A stretch of DNA of 5,634 bases from assembly GCA_018065765.1 (NCBI GenBank), contig JAGHSR010000071.1, forward strand, positions 1 to 5,634, in the 5' to 3' direction. The translations under genes and the position numbers were made by a program. Shown piece by piece: positions 1-5,172 of this stretch. Each line of letters starts with the position of its first letter. Position 1 is the stretch's first letter. Under the pieces are notes generated by a model. That model worked only from the letters and a program-made list of their open reading frames with translations, made no database searches and had not been told where the DNA came from. The DNA comes from Candidatus Colicola coprequi. GTDB lineage: Bacteria; Bacteroidota; Bacteroidia; Bacteroidales; Paludibacteraceae.

Positions 1-8
1 TACCTTTG
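1..8 (+). promoter_or_regulatory. -7 promoter element upstream of tRNA-Arg
   Basis: TACCTTTG matches the Bacteroidota primary sigma-factor -7 consensus TAnnTTTG. It ends 28 bases before the tRNA-Arg gene, a plausible distance for a transcript with a short 5' leader. The matching -33 TTTG element would lie left of the window edge and cannot be seen. No further plus-strand promoter is visible before the RNase H gene, so this promoter may drive both genes. Confidence 0.7.
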
Positions 9-36
9 CGCCGTTTTTGACAAAACACGAGATTAT

Positions 37-108
37 GGCCCTGTAGTTCAATGGATAGAATACGGGTTTCCTAAACCTTAGATCCGGGTTCGATTCCCGG
101 CGGGGCTA
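37..108 (+). tRNA. tRNA-Arg (anticodon CCT)
   Basis: A full cloverleaf can be drawn. The acceptor stem is 37-43 with 101-107, the D arm 46-61, the anticodon loop 68-74 with CCT at 70-72, and the T arm 84-100 with a normal TTCGATT loop. CCT reads the AGG arginine codon. The anticodon stem has a C63/T79 mismatch at its outer pair (27-43) and a G-T wobble next to it. The 3' CCA is not encoded: the sequence after discriminator A108 is CAT, so CCA must be added after transcription. Confidence 0.93.
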
Positions 109-139
109 CATCGCGTTCGGTCCTTGGTGGCACGGACTA

Positions 140-170
140 CAAAGGTACAACGAAAAATTGATATGACAAA
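140..170 (-). promoter_or_regulatory. Consensus-like promoter pointing left, antisense to tRNA-Arg
   Basis: Read on the minus strand, TTTG (170-167) is followed after exactly 19 bases by TACCTTTG (147-140). This is the same architecture as the three complete promoters elsewhere in the window. Transcription would start near 133 and run leftward across tRNA-Arg in antisense. The element overlaps the proposed RNase H start codon at 163. No minus-strand gene lies between it and the left edge, so any target gene would be outside the window. Activity is inferred from sequence only. Confidence 0.4.
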
Positions 171-603
171 ATTTTCAACAACGAAAATCACAGCCGTACC
201 GCAATTCCCAGCTCTGGCAGTGGATGCTGCTTGCTCGGGAAATCCGGGCATTATGGAGTTTAGAGGCGTCGTTGCCGATACAGGAACCGAAGTCTTTAGA
301 CGAGGGCCCTTCCCTCATGCCACCAACAATATTGGCGAATTCCTCGCACTGGTACTCGGACTGGCGTACCTAAAAAAGTACAACCTGCCTTGGATTCTCT
401 ATACCGATAGTGTCACCGCCTTAGCATGGGTCAGAGAAAAACGCTGCAAATCCAAACTAACGTGGAACCAACAGAATCAAGACCTATTTCTTATGGTTCG
501 GAAAGCCGAAGATTGGCTCAGACAAAACACGTGGACTACCGAAATACGCAAATGGGAGACGGAATATTGGGGAGAAATACCCGCCGACTTCGGTCGTAAA
601 TAG
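163..603 (+). CDS. RNase H type I domain protein (ribonuclease HI-like)
   Basis: The 146-residue product is a stand-alone RNase HI fold, expected to cut the RNA strand of RNA:DNA hybrids with divalent metal ions. The four catalytic acidic residues are recognisable, numbered from the ATG at 163: D21 in VDAACSGNPG, E59 in NNIGEF, D82 in YTDS and D142 in the C-terminal PADFGRK. Their spacing (38, 23 and 60) is close to E. coli RNase HI (38, 22 and 64). Many Bacteroidales homologues carry an N-terminal viroplasmin-type hybrid-binding domain; here only about 17 residues precede the core, so that domain is absent. An in-frame TTG at 124 would add 13 residues, but ATG 163 is preferred because the extension has no recognisable similarity and overlaps a minus-strand promoter-like site. 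The gene follows tRNA-Arg with no terminator between and is probably co-transcribed. No terminator is evident after its TAA. Confidence 0.85.
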   Translation: MTKFSTTKITAVPQFPALAVDAACSGNPGIMEFRGVVADTGTEVFRRGPFPHATNNIGEFLALVLGLAYLKKYNLPWILYTDSVTALAWVREKRCKSKLTWNQQNQDLFLMVRKAEDWLRQNTWTTEIRKWETEYWGEIPADFGRK

Positions 604-633
604 TCAACTGCACTTTGCAATTTGCGAAAAAAA

Positions 634-665
634 TTTGCACACTTACAAAAAAAGCACTACCTTTG
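634..665 (+). promoter_or_regulatory. gapA promoter
   Basis: The -33 element TTTG (634-637) and the -7 element TACCTTTG (658-665) are separated by 20 bases that include an A7 tract. The predicted transcription start is near 671, giving an A-rich leader of about 43 bases before the ATG at 714. There is no Shine-Dalgarno sequence, as is usual in this phylum. The stretch from the A tract through the -7 element is almost identical to that of the tRNA operon promoter at 4508-4538. Confidence 0.85.
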
Positions 666-713
666 CAGCCCAAAGTAAAAAAACAACATTTAAGGTATAA
701 AAAAATTACTATT

Positions 714-1724
714 ATGACAAAAGTAGGTATTAATGGTTTCGGCCGTATCGGACGTTTCGTATTCCGTGCTGCACAAAAACGTAATGACATTGAAATCGTT
801 GGCATCAACGACCTTTGCCCTGTTGATTATCTGGCATACATGCTGAAATATGACACCATGCATGGCCGATTTGAAGGTACTGTCGACTATGATTTGGAGA
901 ACTCCAAACTGATCGTTAACGGTAAACCCATCCGCGTAACCGCATGCAAGGATCCCAACGAACTCGCATGGAATGAAGTAGATGCTGAATATGTAGTTGA
1001 ATCTACCGGTTTATTCCTCACCAAAGAGAAAGCTCAGGCTCACATCAACGCCGGTGCCAAATATGTTGTTATGTCGGCTCCAAGTAAAGACGACACACCA
1101 ATGTTCGTTTGCGGTGTGAACGAAAAGAACTATGTCAAAGGGACACAAATCGTTTCTAACGCAAGTTGCACTACCAACTGCTTAGCTCCTGTTGTCAAAG
1201 TTCTCAACGATAACTTCGGCATTGTCAATGGTCTGATGACTACCGTTCATTCCACTACTGCTACTCAAAAAACCGTTGACGGTCCGTCTATGAAGGACTG
1301 GCGTGGTGGTCGTGCTGCTGCCGGCAACATCATTCCTTCTTCTACCGGTGCTGCTAAAGCTGTAGGTAAAGTGATTCCTGAACTCAATGGCAAACTGACA
1401 GGTATGTCAATGCGCGTTCCTACCTTGGACGTCAGCGTAGTTGACTTGACCGTCAACCTGGCTAAGCCTGCTAAGTATGACGAGATCTGCGCTGTGATGA
1501 AGAAAGCTTCCGAAGGTGAACTGAAAGGTATCCTTGGTTACACCGAAGATGCAGTGGTAAGTAGCGATTTCCTCGGTTGCACCCTTACCTCTATCTTCGA
1601 CGCTAAAGCCGGTATCGCTCTCACTGACACCTTCGTAAAGGTCGTTAGCTGGTATGACAACGAGATTGGTTACTCCAACAAGGTGCTTGACCTCATCGCT
1701 CACATGGCTAAAGTGAATGGCTAA
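714..1724 (+). CDS. gapA: Glyceraldehyde-3-phosphate dehydrogenase, type I
   Basis: This is a cytosolic glycolytic enzyme that converts glyceraldehyde-3-phosphate, phosphate and NAD+ to 1,3-bisphosphoglycerate. The 336-residue length is normal for the family. The Rossmann nucleotide-binding motif GINGFGRIGR is at residues 5-14. Asp33 follows the second strand, which favours NAD over NADP. The active-site block SNASCTTNC holds catalytic Cys152, and His179 sits in TTVHS. SSTGAAKAVGKVIPELNGKL and the C-terminal WYDNEIGYS motif are also present. The reading frame is open from 615, but ATG 714 is chosen because the protein aligns from MTKVGINGFG and the upstream stretch contains the promoter. Codon use is strongly biased (GGT, GCT, ACC, CGT), like tuf, as expected for a highly expressed gene. 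A strong hairpin terminator starts 24 bases after the stop codon. Confidence 0.98.
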   Translation: MTKVGINGFGRIGRFVFRAAQKRNDIEIVGINDLCPVDYLAYMLKYDTMHGRFEGTVDYDLENSKLIVNGKPIRVTACKDPNELAWNEVDAEYVVESTGLFLTKEKAQAHINAGAKYVVMSAPSKDDTPMFVCGVNEKNYVKGTQIVSNASCTTNCLAPVVKVLNDNFGIVNGLMTTVHSTTATQKTVDGPSMKDWRGGRAAAGNIIPSSTGAAKAVGKVIPELNGKLTGMSMRVPTLDVSVVDLTVNLAKPAKYDEICAVMKKASEGELKGILGYTEDAVVSSDFLGCTLTSIFDAKAGIALTDTFVKVVSWYDNEIGYSNKVLDLIAHMAKVNG

Positions 1725-1740
1725 TCCACAATTAACTGAT

Positions 1741-2484
1741 ATGGACACAAAAAAAGCGAGACCAAATCTCGCTTTTTTTGCATCCAATCTCGCTATCGGT
1801 TATGACGATAAGATTATTCAGCACAACCTGAATCTATATGCTGACGCAGGACACTTGATTGCTTTGTTGGGACAGAATGGCTCCGGCAAATCTACCCTGC
1901 TACGCACCTTAGCCGGACTGCAACCCGCTTTGAGTGGAACATTCTCCACCATGACGCTACCCCCTGCCGAACGTGCTCGCAAAATGGCTCTCGTTCTTAC
2001 CGAACGGCTATCACTCGAGAACACTACCGTCGAAGAAATAGTCGCCATGGGACGCTATCCCTACACATCCCTATTGGGCACACTCACCGACACCGACCAA
2101 GCTGCCATTCTACAGGCTTTAAAACAAGTGGACATGCTACCTTTCGCTACCCATTATTACAACAACCTGAGCGATGGCGAAAAGCAACGTGTTCTCATTG
2201 CCAAAGCGCTGGCACAGCAGACACCTCTCATCCTCCTGGACGAACCCACTGCGCATTTGGATCTCCCATCGCGCATCAAAACCATGCAATCGCTCCAACG
2301 CTTAGCACACGAGGAAAACAAGTGTATTCTCATCTCTACCCACGAATTGGACATAGCCCTGCACACAGCGGATACCATTTGGCTTATGACACAACAAGGC
2401 GTACAAGTTGGCACACCCATTACTATTCGTCCATTTATCCTTCAGGAATTTGGTGCAGACATCACACCTTTCCTCAATTTATAA
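1741..2484 (+). CDS. FecE/BtuD-family ABC transporter ATP-binding protein
   Basis: The 247-residue protein is the cytoplasmic ATPase subunit of a binding-protein-dependent importer. It most resembles the family that takes up ferric siderophores, haem or cobalamin. Walker A is GQNGSGKST (residues 44-52), the signature is LSDGE (143-147) rather than LSGGQ, Walker B is LILLDEPTAHLD (163-174), and the switch histidine is His201 in STHELD. The usual Q-loop glutamine is replaced by the stretch LVLTER (84-89), a variant I associate with Bacteroidota FecE-like proteins. ATG 1741 is preferred over ATG 1717, which overlaps the end of gapA, and no later in-frame ATG, GTG or TTG precedes the fold. Codons 3-13 coincide with the gapA terminator hairpin, and no separate promoter is seen, so expression probably depends on read-through. 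No permease or substrate-binding gene is in the window, so the substrate is unknown. Confidence 0.88.
   Translation: MDTKKARPNLAFFASNLAIGYDDKIIQHNLNLYADAGHLIALLGQNGSGKSTLLRTLAGLQPALSGTFSTMTLPPAERARKMALVLTERLSLENTTVEEIVAMGRYPYTSLLGTLTDTDQAAILQALKQVDMLPFATHYYNNLSDGEKQRVLIAKALAQQTPLILLDEPTAHLDLPSRIKTMQSLQRLAHEENKCILISTHELDIALHTADTIWLMTQQGVQVGTPITIRPFILQEFGADITPFLNL
1749..1779 (+). terminator. Strong intrinsic terminator after gapA, inside the ABC gene start
   Basis: This is a perfect 13-bp hairpin: A7 then GCGAGA (1749-1761), loop CCAAA, then TCTCGC followed by T7 (1767-1779). The GC core is flanked by an A tract and a T tract, the classical Rho-independent form, and it could also work from the opposite strand. 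It starts 24 bases after the gapA stop codon and lies within codons 3-13 of the following ABC ATPase gene. A second copy of AATCTCGCT at 1786-1794 offers the same left arm an alternative partner that lacks a T tract. Confidence 0.85.
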
Positions 2485-2528
2485 CCACACCGGCCATATG
2501 ACCGTTGGGTCTATCACCCCCTCTCTAA

Positions 2529-4391
2529 CTACTCCCAAAAATACTGCCGCGTCACACGACGTGACACCGAAGTCAATATCTCATAGGTAATCGTTCCTAA
2601 TTTATCCGCCAAATCTTCTATAGGCAACTCATCGCCAAACACAGTGGCATAATCGCCTACTTGTGCATCCGTTCCCGTTATATCTATCATCGCCTGATCC
2701 ATGCACACGTTCCCCACCACGGGGCAACGTTTACCTCGTATCAACACTTCTCCGCCATAGTTAGAGAACCGGCGATCAAAACCATCGGCATAACCTATCG
2801 GGATGACGGCTATCTGCCGGTCTTCGCTCAGTATGGTATGACGCCCATAACCTATTGTTTCTCCGGCGCGTACGGTTTTGACACTAAGAATGGTCGTCTT
2901 GAGCGTACATACATTTCTCAATTTTGCACCTGCAAATGAGAACCCGTACATACCTATGCCCAAACGACACATATCAAATTGATACTGCGTAAATCGCTCT
3001 ATACCTGCCGAGTTGCATATGTGCTTAATAATCGGATGCCCTAACCCCGTTTTAAGGGTCTCCGCACAATCATCAAAATATCCTATCTGCGAGAGCGTAA
3101 ATGCATCAAACTGCTCCTCATCCGAACCTGCCAAATGACTGAACACACTCTTGACTTTCAAGGGTTGCACCTTACTTCCATCCCCTCTGAGCCGCTCTAT
3201 CAATTCAGGTATCTGCTCTCGATAAAATCCCAAACGGTGCATCCCGCTGTCTATCTTAATATGAATAGGATAGTCCTCCAGTCCTTTGCGGGCGGCAGCA
3301 GCCATCGTGTTCTCAAGCGATGCAAACGAATACACATTCGGCTCTAAATTGTTTTCCAATATCAAATCCAACGCAGCCACTTCAGGATCCATGATGATAA
3401 TCGGCATCGTGATACCCGCACGACGTAATTCCACCCCTTCATCAGCCACCGCCACAGCCAGATAATCCACTATACCGCTTTGCTGCAAAGCACGACTAAC
3501 TTCCACGCTTCCCGTACCGTATGCAAATGCCTTTACCATGCACGTCAAACGCGTTTGGGGAAGCAATTTGTTACGGAAATATCGTACATTGTCTATCAAC
3601 GCACTGAGATTAATCTGCATCACCGTTTCGTGCGTCTGGCACAATATACGTCCTGTTATTGTCTCTTCATCATACCCCAAAGCACGCATCACAGCTGCAC
3701 AAGTACGAGCGTTCTGGTGCGTAGGATCTTCTATCACCACATCACAATGCGCAAACAAACGCATTTTCTCCTGCCGTTTTTCTTCGATGGAAACAAAATT
3801 CTCACCATGCTCCTCGCCAATATACGTTATCACTCCCATGGTTGGACGGATTATTTTTTCCAACCGCTCCATCTCACCTTTTTGAGAGATACCTGCTTCA
3901 AAGATTGCCAATTGGGGTTTTCCATCCCCTTTCCTACTACCTTCTTTCGACTCTTGACTTTCTGCCTCAGGCAACTGCCATACCGACAACGGCACACCTA
4001 TCTGCGAATTGTACGACTTGGGAGAACGCACAATATCATAATCCTGTTTCAGCAATTCGTATAGCCACTCCTTGACAACCGTCTTGCCATTGCTTCCCGT
4101 GATACCTATCACTTGCCCCTTGTACAAAGAACGTTTGTAAGCTGCCAACTGCTGCAACGCATCCAAACTGTTCTGCGTCACAAAAGCACGAACTCCCTTT
4201 GCATACAATTCATTTATATACTTAGCACCATCGTTCTTGCTTGTCTTGATAGCAAAAAAGAGCGTGTGACGAGCATCATTGCCGAGCAAACGACTATCCG
4301 TCAATAAATATCGAATATCCAAGTCTTCCTGCGTGCGGTTGTCGACCTCACTGACACCTTGAAGAGCCAAATTGATTTCTGAAACTTTCAT
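2529..4391 (-). CDS. alr: MurF-Alr fusion with collapsed MurF half: alanine racemase
   Basis: The 620-residue protein has two parts. Residues 1 to about 250 are MurF-like. They hold an N-terminal Mur domain, P-loop GITGSNGKT (96-104), FEAGISQKGEM (164-174, candidate catalytic Glu165), YIGEEH (190-195) and candidate carbamylated Lys205. A charged, low-complexity insert sits near 141-158. Residues from about 253 to 620 are a complete PLP-dependent alanine racemase, which makes D-alanine for peptidoglycan. It has PLP lysine K287 in MVKAFAYG, K379 in HIKIDSGM, R476 in RLGIGMYG, catalytic Tyr515 in GYGRHT and NVCMDQ (561-566). As I know them, such fusions are about 820-840 residues in Bacteroidota. 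Here the end of the MurF central domain is shortened after residue 220, and the whole C-terminal domain (NDsYNAnP region) is missing before CQTHETV at 251. MurF activity is therefore unlikely, while racemase activity is likely. ATG 4391 is chosen because MKVSEI is a natural Mur start and a promoter ends 5 bases upstream. The gene converges on the ABC gene with a 44-bp gap. Confidence 0.9.
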   Translation of the reverse strand: MKVSEINLALQGVSEVDNRTQEDLDIRYLLTDSRLLGNDARHTLFFAIKTSKNDGAKYINELYAKGVRAFVTQNSLDALQQLAAYKRSLYKGQVIGITGSNGKTVVKEWLYELLKQDYDIVRSPKSYNSQIGVPLSVWQLPEAESQESKEGSRKGDGKPQLAIFEAGISQKGEMERLEKIIRPTMGVITYIGEEHGENFVSIEEKRQEKMRLFAHCDVVIEDPTHQNARTCAAVMRALGYDEETITGRILCQTHETVMQINLSALIDNVRYFRNKLLPQTRLTCMVKAFAYGTGSVEVSRALQQSGIVDYLAVAVADEGVELRRAGITMPIIIMDPEVAALDLILENNLEPNVYSFASLENTMAAAARKGLEDYPIHIKIDSGMHRLGFYREQIPELIERLRGDGSKVQPLKVKSVFSHLAGSDEEQFDAFTLSQIGYFDDCAETLKTGLGHPIIKHICNSAGIERFTQYQFDMCRLGIGMYGFSFAGAKLRNVCTLKTTILSVKTVRAGETIGYGRHTILSEDRQIAVIPIGYADGFDRRFSNYGGEVLIRGKRCPVVGNVCMDQAMIDITGTDAQVGDYATVFGDELPIEDLADKLGTITYEILTSVSRRVTRQYFWE

Positions 4392-4396
4392 AAGCA

Positions 4397-4427
4397 CAAA
4401 GGTACTACATTTTTGTTTAACTTGCAA
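4397..4427 (-). promoter_or_regulatory. alr promoter, predicted leaderless transcript
   Basis: On the minus strand, TTG (4427-4425) is followed after 20 bases by TACCTTTG (4404-4397). The -7 element ends only 5 bases before the ATG at 4391. Transcription should therefore start at or within a few bases of the start codon, giving a leaderless or nearly leaderless mRNA. The position rules out the longer reading frame starting at 4481, which would span the promoter. Confidence 0.75.
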
Positions 4428-4440
4428 TATCTCCTTACTA

Positions 4441-4449
4441 TTATCCACA
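4441..4449 (+). promoter_or_regulatory. Perfect DnaA-box sequence
   Basis: TTATCCACA is identical to the high-affinity E. coli DnaA box. It lies in the divergent region, 14 bp upstream of the alr -33 element and 58 bp upstream of the tRNA operon -33 element. It overlaps a 16-bp alternating pyrimidine-purine run (4446-4461). By simple base counting, a given 9-mer on either strand has roughly a 4% chance of occurring in a window this long, so function is possible but unproven. Confidence 0.4.
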
Positions 4450-4480
4450 CGCGCACGCACGAAAAAGCGGGGGTATGTCA

Positions 4481-4499
4481 TTTTTTTTGTTTTTTTTTT
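4481..4499 (+). promoter_or_regulatory. T-tract (T8-G-T10) upstream of the tRNA operon promoter
   Basis: Eighteen T bases interrupted by one G end 8 bases before the -33 element. With a transcription start near 4545 they cover roughly -64 to -46, where A/T-rich UP elements that contact the RNA polymerase alpha subunit lie in strong stable-RNA promoters. The role is inferred from position and composition only. Confidence 0.4.
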
Positions 4500-4507
4500 A
4501 GAAATAT

Positions 4508-4538
4508 TTTGTCAGTTAAAAAAAAAGCAGTACCTTTG
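4508..4538 (+). promoter_or_regulatory. Promoter of the Thr-Tyr-Gly-Thr-tuf operon
   Basis: The -33 TTTG (4508-4511) and -7 TACCTTTG (4531-4538) are separated by 19 bases containing a long A tract. The predicted start is near 4545, about 36 bases before the first tRNA. No other TAnnTTTG element occurs between here and tuf, so all four tRNAs and tuf are probably transcribed from this site. Confidence 0.85.
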
Positions 4539-4580
4539 CACCCGATTTCCGCCGGAGTCTATTGTCAGTGCGTGAAAATC

Positions 4581-4656
4581 GCCTCTATAGCTCAGTTGGT
4601 AGAGCACTAGATTTGTAATCCAGCGGTCGTTGGTTCGAGTCCGACTAGAGGCTCCA
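4581..4656 (+). tRNA. tRNA-Thr (anticodon TGT)
   Basis: The acceptor stem is 4581-4587 with 4646-4652, the D arm is GCTC...GAGC, and the anticodon TGT is at 4614-4616. The T loop is TTCGAGT, the discriminator is T4653 and CCA is encoded at 4654-4656. The anticodon stem contains an A4609/C4621 mismatch (pair 29-41). It is the first gene of the tRNA-tuf operon and corresponds to thrU in E. coli. Confidence 0.95.
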
Positions 4657-4779
4657 AAGATGAACATTGAAAGAATGTTATACTAACCAAAACACAACTC
4701 GTTGTGGATTGGAGAGGAGGAAATGCAAGCCGTCTTTTTTTGTACAACCAAAACAAACAGGCAAGCCATTTCCGACGAA

Positions 4780-4862
4780 GGGTGTGTTCCAGAGTGGCCA
4801 AATGGGGCAGACTGTAAATCTGCTGCTTTTCAGCTTCGGTGGTTCGAATCCATCCGCACCCA
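4780..4862 (+). tRNA. tRNA-Tyr (anticodon GTA)
   Basis: This is a type II tRNA with a long variable arm. The acceptor stem is 4780-4786 with 4855-4861, the anticodon stem GCAGA/TCTGC (4807-4811 with 4819-4823), GTA at 4814-4816, and the T arm GGTGG/CCATC around TTCGAAT. CCA is not encoded after A4862 (CAC follows), unlike its three operon neighbours. It corresponds to tyrU of E. coli. Confidence 0.95.
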
Positions 4863-4874
4863 CACAAACTTATT

Positions 4875-4939
4875 GCGGAAGTCTTCTGCAAGACGAGCGA
4901 AAGCTTGCTTTTGCAGCTCGGCGCAGCGAAGACTCTCGC
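4875..4939 (+). repeat. Long imperfect inverted repeat in the Tyr-Gly tRNA spacer
   Basis: The outer arms GCGGAAGTCTTC (4875-4886) and GAAGACTCTCGC (4928-4939) pair over 12 positions with one mismatch and one wobble. Inside, CGAGC (4894-4898) pairs with GCTCG (4916-4920), and AAAG/CTTT forms the tip. The structure occupies most of the 105-base spacer. It may be an RNA processing hairpin or a small inserted element. Its right edge shares 4937-4939 with the next hairpin. Confidence 0.55.
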
Positions 4940-4970
4940 AAAATTTTTGTCCATAAGCAAAAATTTTGCG
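4937..4970 (+). repeat. Perfect 13-bp inverted repeat reaching into the tRNA-Gly 5' end
   Basis: CGCAAAATTTTTG (4937-4949) is perfectly complementary to CAAAAATTTTGCG (4958-4970), with an 8-base loop. The right arm includes the first three bases (GCG, 4968-4970) of the tRNA-Gly acceptor stem. In a precursor RNA this hairpin would compete with acceptor-stem formation until RNase P or another nuclease cuts. Confidence 0.7.
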
Positions 4971-5043
4971 GAAATAGCTCAGTCGATAGAGCACTAGCCT
5001 TCCAAGCTGGGGGTCGCGGGTTTGAGTCCCGTTTTCCGCTCCA
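4968..5043 (+). tRNA. tRNA-Gly (anticodon TCC) with variant elbow pair
   Basis: The acceptor stem is GCGGAAA/TTTCCGC (4968-4974 with 5033-5039), TCC is at 5001-5003, the discriminator is T5040 and CCA is encoded. The D loop reads AGTCGATA, so position 19 is A instead of G. The T loop reads TTTGAGT, so position 56 is T instead of C. The two changes together replace the tertiary G19-C56 pair with A19-U56. Otherwise the fold is normal. It corresponds to glyT of E. coli. Confidence 0.93.
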
Positions 5044-5048
5044 TTCTT

Positions 5049-5123
<75 letters not shown>

Positions 5124-5128
5124 CTGAC

Positions 5129-5146
5129 TTGAGACAACGGTCTCAA
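5129..5146 (+). repeat. Hairpin 1 in the tuf leader
   Basis: TTGAGAC (5129-5135) and GTCTCAA (5140-5146) form a perfect 7-bp stem with loop AACG, starting 5 bases after the CCA of tRNA-Thr. No T tract follows, so it is not a typical intrinsic terminator. A processing or mRNA 5'-end protecting hairpin is more likely. Confidence 0.6.
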
Positions 5147-5172
5147 ACCGACAACAAACAGACTGAAACACA

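Noticed and set aside
124..162. TTG start giving a 13-residue longer RNase H
   Set aside because: The extension shows no family similarity and overlaps a promoter-like site. ATG 163 is the better start.
1717..1740. Earlier ABC ATPase start overlapping gapA
   Set aside because: It adds eight residues that partly overlap the gapA coding region. ATG 1741 gives a normal family N-terminus.
1407..1787. Minus-strand frame opposite the end of gapA
   Set aside because: It overlaps the conserved gapA coding region and the terminator and shows no protein family features.
2485..2528. Possible bidirectional terminator between the ABC gene and alr
   Set aside because: Only a 4-bp stem (GACC/GGTC at 2500-2511) without a T tract is visible, too weak to call.
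3480..4064. 194-codon plus-strand frame opposite alr
   Set aside because: It lies wholly opposite the recognised MurF-Alr coding sequence and has a composition typical of an antisense shadow.
4441..4449. Replication origin suggested by the DnaA box
   Set aside because: There is a single perfect box with no cluster, and no dnaA, dnaN or other origin-linked gene nearby.
4392..4481. N-terminal extension of MurF-Alr from ATG 4481
   Set aside because: It would span the predicted alr promoter and the DnaA-box region, and the residues do not look like a Mur N-terminus.
4715..4726. GGAGG followed by ATG at 4724, resembling a Shine-Dalgarno start
   Set aside because: The frame runs directly into tRNA-Tyr, and Bacteroidota rarely use Shine-Dalgarno sequences, so it is probably coincidental.
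4685..4755. 10-bp direct repeat AACCAAAACA (4685-4694 and 4746-4755) in the Thr-Tyr tRNA spacer
   Set aside because: It is short and low in complexity, with no third copy or regular spacing. It is not a CRISPR or iteron array.
4607..4960. Minus-strand open frame with a VGLEPTTAGLQI-like end
   Set aside because: It is antisense to tRNA-Thr and tRNA-Tyr. Such peptides are a well-known false annotation from tRNA clusters.
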